Shown piece by piece: positions 24,464 through 40,602 of a stretch of DNA of 64,000 nucleotides (positions within the stretch are counted from its first letter, which is position 1; every line of letters begins with the position of its first letter). Made by a program: the position numbers and the translations under genes. Below the pieces are notes generated by a model. That model made no database searches, was not told the origin of the DNA, and was given only the letters and a program-made list of their open reading frames with translations. This DNA is from Rotaria sp. Silwood1 (lineage: Eukaryota > Rotifera > Eurotatoria > Philodinida > Philodinidae): positions 62,001-126,000 of the forward strand of contig CAJNOP010000128.1 of the NCBI GenBank assembly GCA_905250075.1, written 5' to 3'.

Positions 24464-24590
24464 AGGGTGTGAGTGTGGGTGTGGGTGTGAGTCTTGTTTT
24501 CAACCACACCCCGGACCCAGATCCACCCACTGCAGTCACATCCGCACCCACACTCACATCCACATCCACACCCACACATACCCACACCCA
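24464..24590. repeat. Telomere-like hairpin at right insert border
   Basis: A G-strand arm of ~26 bp (GGGTGTGAGTGTGGGTGTGG) is followed by the spacer GAGTCTTGTTTTCAA. A ~89-bp degenerate C-strand arm ends in CCCACACCCA at 24590. The next base begins direct-repeat copy 2. Confidence 0.85.
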
Positions 24591-25431
24591 CTTTTCACGG
24601 GCTACAAGCTCATATATTCAGCATCTCCAATCGTCCTATTTTTGATAGGGAAAAATGCGACTTTTCGAAGATTCACCATCGTTTTTCACGGGTAGTAGCT
24701 GTTGCTGAGTCTTTGAATCTATGGACGTCTACCAGTAAATTCAGTTTGTTTCCCTCAAAATCTTATGAAAGCAAGATTTGTGATAAACCATTCGACGCTC
24801 CTCAACTTGCTCTACAACATAGTGTATTTGGTTTTTTAATTCTAGATAGGTTATCAAACTCTGAATGGTCCTTTTTAAAATTCTCAGAACTTCTTGATCT
24901 CCCTAGTATTTAAGATGAATATATTATCACGATTTATATCTGATTTGACAATATTTTTAAATAGTAATAGGAAGATTATATAAGAGTAAAAACTGCTTTT
25001 TCATTTCTCTCAAAATTTCCTTTTTTCAGTTATGATCGAATGCAGAACAAATTTTGTTCTTAATTACTTCAAACTAGACAGTTACGTTGTTTTCTATCGA
25101 TAGATATGTCTAGTCCTTCAGATGATGAAAATCAATTTTTCTAATTAATTATCAATGCTAGACAAAACTCTGACTTGTTCCGGAAATCATATCTAGCATT
25201 TCCAAATTGTTGAAGTTTCGATGTATTGAAGAATGAAACAGTGAAAAAATATATTGAGAAAAAAAATTGTCTACTAAATTTCATCGAATATCTTATGTGT
25301 TCTGCTGAAATGAGAGTTCTAAAAGGAACTCGTTGATTATTATTAATAAACCAATTTTAGTCCATTTTTTTGTAATTAGTTTGGCAAATAAAAAAAAACC
25401 ATAGAAAGTGTTTTTACATTAATGAAATGAG
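24591..25431 (+). repeat. 842-bp direct repeat, copy 2
   Basis: Partner of 12554-13396. Its left end abuts C-strand telomere-like DNA, the mirror image of copy 1, whose right end abuts the G-strand. Past 25431 the sequence runs directly into the 3' flank of the kinase gene, so the repeat lies against host sequence here. Confidence 0.9.
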
Positions 25432-25542
25432 TAATAACAAAAACAAAAAAAGTATTTTAAAAAAATGTTTTCGTATTTAGAATAGAAAAATTAAAGTTTT
25501 ACTTTTTATATATATACAATAAAATAAAGTTTTAGGTTCATT

Positions 25543-28461
<2,919 letters not shown>

Positions 28462-30527
28462 GAAATTTATTAATTAATCATTGTTCAAATAACATATTCA
28501 ATGATTGAATGATTTATTTTTCTTTACATAAACTTAAATTAATAGTAATTTAAGGTACACACTGATCTGATACACAATATGAACTATATTCGACACAACT
28601 TAGTCTTTGTTTATAGCGCCATCAAATTAGTTACAATATTATTTTTTGTTTTCATATATTTATTTATGATATATATATATATATATATTGATATTTTAGT
28701 TGTTCATTTAGCTTTAGATAAATAATTCTTTTTTGTGATGTGGGATTTTATAAAACGATAGAGAAATTTAAACTTTTCATACTTTCATTAAGTACTACGA
28801 AAGTTTTTGGAAAAAATTCTAGCGAAGAAAAAGAAGATAATAATTTATCTCTCGACTATACTTATCGCTGTCAATGCTATTGAGATAGTTTCAATAAGCT
28901 CGTTATTTTCCTATAGTTCATTATCATCGGGGGGGTTGTCGTCCATCTTATTAATAGTCAATTAAATAGAAATAGAAATAGAAACTCGTTTTAATATAAA
29001 TTTCTCTTACTAATTAAGCTCTTCATGCATATGTACCATCAGTATACTGATAATCTCTAGAACATATATCACGAGGATATATTACAAATGTAAATGTATA
29101 TGACAATGTAATAAATATACTAGCAGATGGATACACTAATAGACTAACCATAAATAATTGGTCCAAGGTTCGTTGATAGTAAGGTAGTATCGAGATACAA
29201 ATACAGTGTTTTTTTGTCGAATATGTTAATCATTGTTATGATGTAATGATGTTTGCATAAAAAATTAGCTGTTATATTTTTTACATAAATTAATTCTTTA
29301 TCTCAATTTGAAAGATCATATTATCGTATTAAAGTTATAAGTATGCATATTTTATATGATTGAATTAATTAAACAAATTCATCTTTGTTTTCTAATATTA
29401 TTCTAATAGATCTCATTACTTATTTGTCTTTTAGATTTGATCTGTAAGTTCGAATGAAATCTTTATAGTCGCATTATATGAAATATATGAGTTTCATTTT
29501 ACTTAATTACTTGATTTAAAGTACATTACATTGGTGTGTCTTTTACTGGACGACTAGAACAGACTTGTAACCTTTGATTTCATGCCACTAAATGATAAGA
29601 TAAAAGTTCCTAGACAAAAAAATTTCGCTATTAGTTGCATATTTAAATGCACTTGAAAAGAGAACATTTAAATCAAAATTTAGTACTCTTTCAAGATAAA
29701 TGCTTAGAATTTTTCTATAACTTTTGTCTATTACACTATAATTCAATCTTGAAAAGACTGAAGAATTTTTTTTGAAGAAAAAAACATGCTCGAAAATTTT
29801 ATCGTATATATTGGCAGATACAGAAAATAATTCTCTACAAAGTGGTGTATTTGAATAAAATTTTCTACAAACTATTGAGATACAGTAAAAGCTTTTATAA
29901 AATCTATCACAAAAAAAATGGCTATTTTCAGCATCTCACTGCAACATGACCCTTCATCACAACTTTGCAATTTTTAAAAGAATTAACCAAAATTTTCTAT
30001 TCTTGTATCATTTTATAAGACTAGAGATCACCCTCAAGTACTACATATTGACAGAACTTAAAAATAAATTCTTTTTTCTTAAGCTCTGTCAAGATTTACT
30101 TATAGCTCAACAGTTAAAAGTGATATTAGTTATGTGCAAAATAGTCAAATATTTTGTCTCGAAACTATCGACTCATTGCTTATAAACTTCAATAGTTTCT
30201 CAAGAATATTTAAATTATTCATTTTTTTTTGGAATTCGATGAATCTGTGATTGAGTATACATAAATTTCTTTTATTTTATATAACATAACGAATTTTATA
30301 TTGAACATTATTTCATAATGTAATAAGATTTCTTTTTTTTTTTCTGACCACATTAGCTGAGTGTTATAAAATTTCGTTCCGATAGCTTTTTTTTGTATTC
30401 GAGATCCTCTTTATAGAAATACATATATAAATATGAAATTTTCTTTGAAATAAATAAATACAAAAAAAAAAGCATAACAAAAAAATAACAAATACAATAA
30501 TTAAGATACTGCAAAACACAAAAAAAA
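28462..30527. other. Intergenic DNA between two minus-strand genes
   Basis: No gene found. Contains a TA microsatellite at about 28668-28690 and a G7 run near 28929. The part adjoining 28462 should hold the kinase promoter. Confidence 0.5.
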
Positions 30528-33500
30528 TCAACATAATTCTCCATGCTTATTTTGTTCTCTCATTTTATATAAATGCCACATGGATTCTATTTTATAAATT
30601 CTTCCAGCACAAAAAACAAATAATTGTTCAAATGGTTTAAATCTTCTTAAATTTCCCCAAAAACCAAAACCTGAATTTGATATAATTGACATATCACATA
30701 TTTCTCCAAGTAAATGAAAATCTGTTAAAAGTTTATCTTGTTCGCGACAAACTTTTTGATGAACATTTAATGAACGATCAAGATGTGTTATTTCACCAGA
30801 TACATATAAAAGACGAGAACCATAACGTTGTCGAGCTTCATAATAAACTTGTTCATTATCAGTTGTTAAAAATATTTGAGAATTTATATTGGAATTATTT
30901 GAATCAATAAATGAAAATATCGATTCACTTATATTTCGACGACCTGGAAGAACTTTATCATCTGGAATTGTTGGATTTTTTCCTTGAATAAAAAATAATA
31001 ATAATAATAAAAATTTCTAAGAAAATGATTATCGAACTTTATATCTCAACTATTGAATATTTTTTTTATTTGATCAATATTAACTTGTTTTTCAGCAAAA
31101 TTGTTTGATTTTAGTTTCCAAATTACTGTCTAAATTAATATTCAAGGGATTGTGATTTGTCAACGTATTTTCATAAAAGAATTTTATTTTGAAAAAACAA
31201 AAACAATACAAATTCAATGATAGAAAAACGATCAATTTTATTTATATTTTTTTTTCGAAAGTTTTGAAATCACTTATAGTGTATGAAATACATTTATATG
31301 TATTTCTGTTATTCAACCATAGGAATAACAATTATTGTCGTAACTAGGAAAAGTTGTAGAACAGGTTGAGACTAATGAGGGAACATTTCTAAGTATTAAA
31401 TGAGTTCTCAATCAGAACGATGAGCATAACGTAGATTTTAATCATCTATGAATACTCTGAAGAGAATTCAGCCGAATAGCTTATTACTACTGATTGACTG
31501 TAGCCATGCTGAGATCCCCTCAGACACACTAGGAAATTGATTTTCGAATTTCGACTTAAAACTTTTTATAGAGATTGACCTTAATGAGAATAGTTAATGG
31601 TGAAAGTTTCCGGCTTTTCAATTGGCCCTATTTCAAAATAAAAGCATCAGAATTAGCAATTGCATTCGAGAGGCATGATTAAACATTCTTTTACCATAGC
31701 CCTATTTCGAGATAGAAGCAATCAAAAGATCTGAAATTCGAATAATAAACTATTTTCATTATAGTCTGTCTCTATAGAAAGTTTCAAGTCAAAAATCGAA
31801 AATCAGTTTCTGAGCGTTCTTCAAAAGGGCCGCAACACTCTGCTAGCAAAATACAGTATATAGGCAGTAATAAACTATTAGATCGAACTCTTATGCATGG
31901 TATTCATGACTCTTAAGAACCTATATGATGTACATAGTCTCAACTCAGTAGCAATTTCTAGCAGTACCTAGAGAAAGCTCAAGTTCTTTTTAAGCAAAAC
32001 TTAAGCGTTGATAGGAAGAAGAGTGAGTCCCGTCTAGTTACAGCACTAATAAAATTTTCAACTGGCTTATTAATATTATTATTAGACTCTAGAAATTATA
32101 TTTAAGATTTTCTAAAGTGTCAAAATTTGATTTAACAATTTAAAAATAGAATTAACTCTTCACAGACTGTGGCTTTCATGTTAATCCTATCAAAATTGAT
32201 TATGATGTTCTTTTCAAAACTCTCATTGTATTCCGTTTCAACTACAGAAAAAGAACAAAACGATTTGGTATTATATAAATAAACCCATAATTCTTCAATA
32301 TTTTCTCAAAGATCTAAAAAAATACGTATTAAATTTCAGTTCTTATTAGACAATCACACTGATCAATAAATTATATTTCAGAAATTATAAAAATCTATCT
32401 GAAAAATTTCTTTCACATCAGTTTCATCTACGATGAATGAATATTTGAAAAGAAAAGAAATGAAAAAAACAAAATTAAATACAAATAGAATTTCTAAAGA
32501 TTCAATTTTTTGATTAAAAAAAAAAAAAAAAAAAAGAAATTCTATTAATATAAATTATGTTTTTTTTGTGCATATTAAAAGACTCGATAAAATAATGCAA
32601 TGACTCATTTATACAAAAATAAAAATACCTGTTCGTATTTGTGCACATATAATATGAGAATTTTTTTGTTTTAATTTATATTGTAAAATATGTTGTTGAA
32701 TTTTATCAACAGGACGAAAAAGTATTTCATAAAATAATGAAAAAAGTATATCTAATTTAATATTATATTTAGTCATAATTCCATAAGATTTAAATTTTTT
32801 TCTATAAAAAATATTATTTGATAATTGATAAAAATAATCTTTATTTGTTGCCCAATATAAAACATCTTCAGACCAAATTGAATTAATTGAACGATTATTA
32901 TATAAAATATTTGAAACATTTGTAAGAACTTCTTTTTGAGCATTTGCTGTTGTTATTATCATTTTACGTGTTAAATTAAAACGACGACGATGTGTTATAG
33001 GATCAACAACTACTAAACCATTAATTGGTTGTATCCAATTATATAAATTTGGACGAAGAATATAAGATAAATTACATGGATGAGTTATTTCAATTCGAAA
33101 ATTACGATCAAGCATTAATGATAACATAAATAAACTCATTATACCACGAAGACGATCTCCCCAACCTTCAATTAAAATATTAAAAACAAAAAATGTTATT
33201 TTTGAAATTTTCTTTTTTTATAAATAATTACCTCCACAATTTTCATGACAAACATAAACAAGATATTTTCTAGATCGTTTCGGTGCAAGAATAGCTGTTA
33301 AATTTATTCCAAGTGTTCTAGAATTATTTCTAAGCCAATAATCAAGACGATCGGATTCAATAGATATTATTGAATTTGTTTGTTTTTCATTTTCTTGATT
33401 TATTGTTGTTGTTGTTGTACGAGATATTGGATTTACAGAAGATAATGAAATAATTTGCTTTAATGTATCTTCTTCTTCTTCTATTTTAATTGATTTTTCA

Positions 33501-33586
33501 TGATATTTCCAAATAATTAAAACAGTAAAGAAAAATATACAATAAGCAATTATTGTACGTTTACAAAGAGTATTTCGAACGGTCAT
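30528..33586 (-). CDS. Type II membrane fucosyltransferase-like protein
   Basis: Three minus-strand exons, 33586-33232, 33165-32629 and 30982-30528, total 448 aa. Residues ~11-26 are a signal-anchor helix near the N-terminus, giving the type II topology of Golgi glycosyltransferases. The lumenal domain has CGGWGDRLRGI at 117-127, QIRTGKNP in the middle and SNSGFGFWG near the end. That set (Gly-rich donor loop, Arg motif, late SGFG motif) recalls GDP-fucose-using transferases of the alpha-1,2/xyloglucan/O-fucosyl superfamily. Several N-glycosylation sequons are present. The donor and acceptor are not determined by sequence alone. Intron 2 is ~1.65 kb and carries a foldback repeat. The region upstream of 33586 has CACCACCACCACC on the plus strand, otherwise unremarkable. 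Confidence 0.7.
31537..31806. repeat. Foldback repeat in transferase intron
   Basis: 31537-31593 is inverted at 31750-31806 with moderate divergence; compare TTGATTTTCGAATTTCGACT with its near complement. Between the arms, CCCTATTTC-like words occur twice in direct orientation. This is probably a small non-autonomous element. Confidence 0.6.
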
Positions 33587-36500
33587 ACACCACCACCACC
33601 ATTGATTCTAAAAAACAATAGAAAATAGTTCTATGGTAAGATGATCATTGTGATCTTATTATTATAACATAATGTAACAGTTCGATGAGAAAACAAATAT
33701 GAAAGTAATACTTTGAAAATGAAACCGAAAGGAATATAAGTCGACCACAAACAAAAAAGAAATGAGTTCAAAGTACAAAGATATTATGATTATTTACTTA
33801 AAAGAAATTACATGATGTTCTTTCTTAACTTAACTATATTAAACAGCATGAAATCGATAATGACTAAAGTATTTTTATTCTCTACAGAATCATAGTCATA
33901 TATTTGACTAACTTTACAACTTATATTTCTCATCGTTGTTTTTACTAAATGAAATAAAAAGAATCGAAATCGTTTCTTTGTCTCTCATCAATGAATGTCG
34001 GCATATAAAAAGAAAAAAATTCTTTGAGTTAATAATGCCTTTTACTTTTGTGAAAGAAAAATAGGAATTCGATGTTGATATTGATAAAAAAAAAAAAACA
34101 GAATCCTTTTTTTTTCCTTTTCATCATTCATTGAAACTTGATCAAATGAACATTCTTTTCTTTTTTTTTCATTGTAAGTTTATTTCAATACCATGTTCTC
34201 TATTTGAAATTGTGTCACTTAATACTATATTAATCTTTAACAGAGAGCATCTTATTGATCTCAGTAATCTCTCTGTTGGTATATATGTATTCTGTCTTGA
34301 TGTGATTTAATCATGTTTGATCTGATTTAAATTTCTTTGGTTATTTGACATCTTATTATAAATATTTGAAAGTGATAATGTGACAAAAAAACTCGAGTTT
34401 TTAGGTTAAATAAAGATTACTTAAAATGATTTAATTCTCAAAATGACATAAAATAAAATTTTGAAACTGATTCATTTCATTAAAATATTCAAGTAGCTAT
34501 ATGTCAGAAAATCAATATCAATTAAAAAAAGAAACTAAAAATCTAATGAATTTTTTAAAGATCAAAAAAAATAAAATAAAATCGAATTAGAAAATAATGT
34601 ATAATATTTGTATCTTACGAGAATATTACATGTTAAATAGTTCGAATTAATAATGTTTTTATATACTTATAGATGTTTCTTTTTGTCAAAACGACATCAA
34701 AAAAACAAAAAGTAAATGAAACAATAACGAGACTTTGAATATTCAAAAGACGCTTAACAACCAAACAGAATCACTCTAACAAATTTATTCTTATTTTTAA
34801 CTAGTTAACAAAAAAAAAAGAATCTGATTTATTTCTTTCCCTCTTTTATTTTCATATAGACAAAAAATAGGAATCATGAAAGAGAACGGAAGCAGAAAAA
34901 TGTCTCATGCCACAACCAGTTGTATTATTGACTTACACTACTCTTGTATCGTTCATGCGTCTTACAAAGGAGAAAAACGAACAAGAATTTATATTTGATA
35001 TTGATGTACATATAATTTGATACGGATCGAAGGAAAAAAAAATTACAAAAGCCTTCTGTATGAAATATGAGATGTTTTCATCAACAAAGACAGCTTACTC
35101 TTTCAGTCGAAGGACCATAATGTAGATCTTCACTAAATATTATGATTTAGAAAAGAGAACATGAAATAAACATAAAATTTATCTTAGATAGAAAAATATT
35201 ACAATATAACTATACAAATATATATATAACGATTCATAGTTAATATGTTTTTCAAATAAAATAGTTAAATAAATTATTTTTGTAATAGAATATTTAGTTA
35301 ATTACATTAATAATATGTAAAACATTGAGATAAAATTGATCAAGTTTCTTCATTGGCCTTGATCATAACTACAAAACTCCGGAATAACAAATCTTTTATA
35401 TCAATAAAAACAAGCAATCTAAACTTAGATTCGTAATACAAAAAAAAAACGAACATTAACTTTCATTTATTTCATGAATTTTAGTATAAAAACATGTTGA
35501 ATTGAAATAATAGTTTTAACAAAATATCTTTTTTATTTATTCCTAATAATAAAAATTTTTCTTTAAAATTTCTAAATAATGATGAGACAAAAATATTTAT
35601 TTCACAACTTAAATCGAATCTCTAGAAAATTGAGTTTGAAGAGAAAGCTTTTTGAAGTTTGATCTTACTAAAAGCTTAACCATAGATGGTGGAAGTTCAT
35701 GTCATAGAGTCGGACGGAAGTTCTCATATGGTTTAGTACACATATATGCTAATTACTATTTAAGTGATTGATAGTCAGCTGATGAAAGAAGTATTACTCT
35801 ATTATTTTATATTAAAATTTTATTTTTAAATGAATAATTTTACTTCTATAATTCGACGTTTTGAATAAGTAATTCGACGAAAAATGAGTGTAGATTGTGA
35901 TGATAAAATAATCATTTGTAAAGAATAAATATAATAAATGAAGTAAGAAAAGAAATTGAATACAACATATGTTAATTCTAACACAATATCATTAAATATA
36001 TCTTTACAATAGAATCTAATATCAGTTCAATTTATTTATCTTACCTTAGAATATATAGTCATAAAGAAAAAGCAATCATGATTATTCTATTAGTAGCAAA
36101 TGGCACTAATAATTTTGTCTTATACCCCATATAGTAATAAACAAAGGAGGCAAAAAGGAAAAATCAGAAGAAAACGATGATATCTTCCGGTATTATTCAT
36201 CATAGAAAACATATAAAAAGATTAATTAACATCTGTCTTGTCCAAAAGAATAAAAATACAAAAAAATGATTGTCATTGTTTATAATATAATACTGAAATA
36301 ACTTTTTCTAATTTTACTTTTCAACTTTTTGCAATATGTATTTTTTACCGCATAGATTTAATAGAGATATTTAGAATACTAAATTATTTCAATGTTTAAT
36401 GGTGACATCTTTTGATCAAGGAAATAGAAAATAGAGTTGTTTAATAAACTTTTAGATTTCAAATATTACTGATCTATCGAAGTTTACTTTTACTGTTATA

Positions 36501-37936
36501 TCTTTGTTTTATATCATAGAAAAAAAAAACATGATAGATATTATTTAAGAATTTATGCAATTGTTTAGATATAGATAACTTCTATATCAAAAAAATGAAT
36601 TTATCTAAACAATTTTGGTTTCTATTGTGATTCTTCTTCAAATTTATTTTGAACTTTTATTAAATTATCATTTTATTATAGTCACACTAAAAAATAATGA
36701 ACATTTCAGTTGAATAATCTTCTTCATTCAATATTTTTTTATATGAATAGTTTAATATACTGATGTACGAGTATTATTTATATTAATATAGAATTGTTTA
36801 TTTCAGGAAATCATCTAAAGTTCGATCATGTATATAAAACGATAAGATTTTCCATAGATTTATGTTTAATATAGTTGTATATAAACAAGGAATTCATCAA
36901 GACTAAAACTTATAAGATTCATTCAAGTCTCTCGATTTATCTTACTGATAAATAATTAAACATTTTTATCTCATAAAGAAAAATAAACAAAACTATATAT
37001 ATAAAAGCTTATTCTATCAGCCTCTTTCAGATTGAAATATGAAATTTGCATTGTGTACTTTAGCCTCATTATATCAATACAAAATATATTAGGAGAAAAA
37101 TCTCTGAGTTTTTCATTAAATATTTGTTCGATCGTTATTTATAAAAAATGATGGTGTTTGATTAGATTTAAAACAATATTTTTTTTCATGATCGATTATT
37201 TGAAATTCTTGTTGTATGATGCTGATTGTAAGAGCTATTTTGTCATTATTGCTTTTATACAAGATGAAATTTTGAGGCACAACGAAATATAATAAGAATA
37301 TTATATCGCGAATATTGTTTACAAGAAGGAAAAATGATTGTTAATAGCCAATACAATACAATTCTAGAGGGTATAATTCGATTTGTTTGATGGTTTAACT
37401 AATCCACCAATGAAGAGAATAAACTTTTAAAAAATTAATAAAACTCTCATTCGAGATAAAATTTCATAAAGAATATATATATCTATATCACCTCTATTCT
37501 TATGAACATTGTATGATCCACAAGAAAATCACTGTATGTGGCTGAAGTCAGTACATATTCCATAGAAACAGCTGTTTTGTTATAATGAAATCATTAATCT
37601 CAACGCTGAGTAAATTCCGAATGTGAAAGATGAAATCATTTTCCTTATTTTTCTCATTTTCTAAATACATGATTGAAAATATCTATATTTCAATATTATT
37701 TATTCCATAGAGATTTCTGTAAATAGTTTTTCTTTCTGATTTCACTTAGATCTAGAAATAATACACAAACTAAAGCGTTTTTCTTTTTCTAGAACATTTA
37801 AAATGATTACTGTTTCTGAAAAAAAAAACGAAGAAAACAAAGTTAAATATGACAAAAACATCTGTCTATTATAAATAAAAGAATTTCATATATGATTTAG
37901 ATATTTATGTTTTTCATATATCTTCTCGATATATAT
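33587..37936. other. 4.3 kb intergenic DNA, no gene seen
   Basis: A long AT-rich stretch between divergent genes (transferase on the minus strand, MCPH1-like on the plus strand). It should contain both promoters. I found no open frame above background and no recognised RNA gene. Confidence 0.5.
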
Positions 37937-38361
37937 GTTAGCGTCCAATCTCGGATTGGCCTAGGCGAATCGTGGATGCTTACATTGGTCTAGTCCAATA
38001 TCGGATTGATGCAATTCGGTTCACTAAAATATCAATTACTCTTAAGATAGAAGTTGAATTCGAATTATTTTTTTTTTGAAATTATGTTCGCACAATGCCG
38101 TTTTAAATATTGCAGGCGTTCAGGCAGAAGCCAAATTTAGATTGAAGAACTTAATAACAACTTTTCATAAAAGTTGTTGTTCTGTAGAAATTTATTCATA
38201 ACTCCTAAACTTTAACTTAAATCTGTCCAACGACGATTGTGATAAACAAATTGACATTATGTGAACATAATTTCAAAAAGTAATTCGAATCCAACATCTA
38301 TCTCAAGAGTAATTGATATTTTAGTGAACCGAATTGCATCAATCCGAGATTGGACGCTAAC
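37937..38361. mobile_element. 425-bp TIR element (MITE-like)
   Basis: Terminal inverted repeats begin GTTAGCGTCCAATCTCGG at the left and end with the exact complement at the right. A long inner inverted arm around AATTCGGTTCACTAAAATAT recurs in complement near the right end. Flanks are ATATAT on both sides, so a TA or ATAT target duplication is possible but cannot be separated from the AT-rich background. The left side carries ~50 bp not present at the right. No coding capacity. Confidence 0.8.
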
Positions 38362-38495
38362 ATATATATATAGATATATTATGACTGAATAACAATTTGA
38401 TCATATTTTAGTATAAATCAAACAATGAATTGACTTATTAAATATTTTAGATGAACTATAATTTAATATAAAAAAATCATACTTAAAAATACAAA

Positions 38496-40602
38496 ATGAA
38501 TATTCCATCACAATCTCAATCATCACCAATTATTCATTTTACTAGTGTAAATTTAAAAGAAATTTAAAAAAAAAATTTTTTTTTTTGTTAATATTTCCTT
38601 ATTAAGATTGTACGTCATGGTTCAAGTGCATCGAATCATATAATTGTTTCACCTTCTACATCAATTGATTATGATAGTCAACAACAATTTTCAGCCTTAG
38701 TCAGTCGTCCTCAATCAACACCTATAACATCTCCTTTATTACTTTCACGTTTATCTTCAAATATTTTTGATAATCAACAAACAAATGAAAATTCAACAAC
38801 AATTACAAAAAATAGTAAAAAACAACGAATAACAACACTTAATTATTCATCATTAACCAATGTAACACCTTTAAATGAAATAAATAATAATATAAAATCT
38901 CCAGTTTTATTTGAAATATCTGACGATGATGATGATGATGATGGTAATAGTAATAAGAAGAAGAATAAAGAAGATCGATATCTTCTTCGACCACCACCTC
39001 TTATGGTACTTTCTCAAAGTATTCAAGCTAAACATCCTGAACAATTAACTGATACTAAATTAAATAATAGATTTTCATCAATTAAAGATTTACCTAATGC
39101 ACCAGCAAATTATTCATTTTTTTTCTATGGTTTTACATTAACGTTAGTATTTCAAAAACAACAAAAAAAAATTAATATAAAAAATAATTTTATTTTTAAT
39201 TTACAGACAAATCGAAGAAGCTAAACGATTAACTCGTCGTATGGGTGATTGTTTTACATCTGAAATAATTGATTTAACAACAACACATGTTATTTTACCT
39301 AATGATGATCCTCATATGACAATAACACTTGATCTTATTCTTGCACTTATCTATGGATGGTTAGTTTTTTTTTTTTTTTTGAAAAATCTTAAATGTGATT
39401 CGATATAAATAGAAGACGTATAAATTGATGCTAAAACTCAAACTACGTAGTTTGTAGATCAATGTCGGATTCAGTGTCTCACTGATGAACTACAAGATCC
39501 TTACAATTAACAATTGATTAATTAGATGTGAATCTGTAAAATTGTGAACGATTTTATTCACAAGAACTTCTTAAATAGAACAAGATCTATAATCGCTCGA
39601 ATTCTTACATAACTTGTCTATTGATGATTGTATTAATTCAAATGTAATTGCTTATTTTTATTTCATTAATAAGAATCTGAATCTGACATCGATATATAGA
39701 CTAGTTATAGCTTCAACTTCAATTCACCTCTTAATTCGGTATTGAACGCCTTCAATATCGGATTCGAAACTTGTCAAAAACAATCATAGATTGAGTGTAA
39801 TCTTAGTTTGGACATCAACATATATAAATGGTTCATATAAGATAAAATTAATTTTACTTTCAACTAAATGATTTGATTTCAATCGATTTAGATGACATAA
39901 CAAAGATGAAAATTGAATTCATTTCACTACATTGTAAGACTTCTGTCAAGTTTTATTTTTGTATATTTGTTTATCTCTAACAGTAATTTTAATAATAAGA
40001 GTGTCTGAATTGAAACTATATAATAAGATTACGGATGATCTAAATAATGTAATTTGTAGTCGTTTAGTAACATTCGAATGGTTAAAATCTTCATCAAATA
40101 TTGGTGAATGGTTACATTTTAATAGATTTGAACCAAAAAAATTTTTTAATTCAAATTCATCATTAAATATTTATCGTAAATTTCGTCAACAACAAAAATC
40201 AATTGAATTATTTAGTCAATGTGGTTTAATTTATTTAACATCTCTTGTACAACAACGTCAATTATTACTTAAATTAATTACATTATTAGGTGGAAATGTA
40301 AATATTCAAGAATCGTTTAAACAAAAAAAAAAAAAAAGAAAGATTTCGATTTTCTTTTCTTTTATAGATTACAATTTGTCGTGATCGTGCAAAAATTCTT
40401 GTTGGACAATCATCAAAAATACTTCAGATAATTATTCATCCACAAGTTAATGAACAATGGGTTATAGGTTTAATAATGAAGTTTTTTTTTTTTTTGTTTA
40501 TTATTTTATATGAATTAATTTTCTTCAGATTCAATTAAAATGGGAAAATGTCTTTCGACAGATGATTATTTACTTGAAAATTATAATGACTTGTCAACAT
40601 AG
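38496..40602 (+). CDS. MCPH1: Microcephalin-like tandem BRCT protein
   Basis: Six exons (38496-38546, 38607-39142, 39207-39359, 40060-40297, 40368-40467, 40529-40602) give 383 aa. The C-terminal half is a tandem BRCT. The first BRCT has GFTL..QIEEAKRLTRRMG, TTTHVILP, LILALIYGCRLVTFEWL and GEWLHFNRFEP; the second has LITLLGGN, ITICRDRAKILVGQ, EQWVIDSIKMGKCLS and DYLLEN. Order and spacing match the MCPH1 C-terminal pair, which binds phosphorylated histone H2A(X) and acts in DNA damage signalling and chromosome condensation. The N-terminal ~190 residues are Ser/Asn/Gln-rich with an Asp run, and the N-terminal BRCT of vertebrate MCPH1 is not present in this model. An additional upstream exon cannot be excluded. 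Intron 3 is 700 nt. Confidence 0.82.

Larger units (their letters stand above)
13397..24590. mobile_element. 11.2-kb telomere-bounded inserted segment
   Basis: The segment between the two direct-repeat copies begins with G-strand telomere-like DNA (GGTGTGGGTGTGGG) and ends with C-strand telomere-like DNA (CCCACACCCA). Its base composition is visibly less AT-rich than the flanks. It carries a secreted orphan protein, a J-domain protein, a broken F-box/LamG gene and several foldback repeats. I found no reverse transcriptase, transposase or integrase inside it, although the 100-N gap hides some sequence. It resembles cargo-bearing subtelomeric DNA of bdelloids (for example Athena or terminon neighbourhoods). 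That link rests on composition and telomere repeats only. Confidence 0.55.

Noticed and set aside
12554..25431. Ordinary LTR retrotransposon with 842-bp LTRs
   Set aside because: No reverse transcriptase, integrase, primer-binding site or TG...CA ends were seen, and the telomere-like junctions are not an LTR feature; the gap leaves a small doubt.
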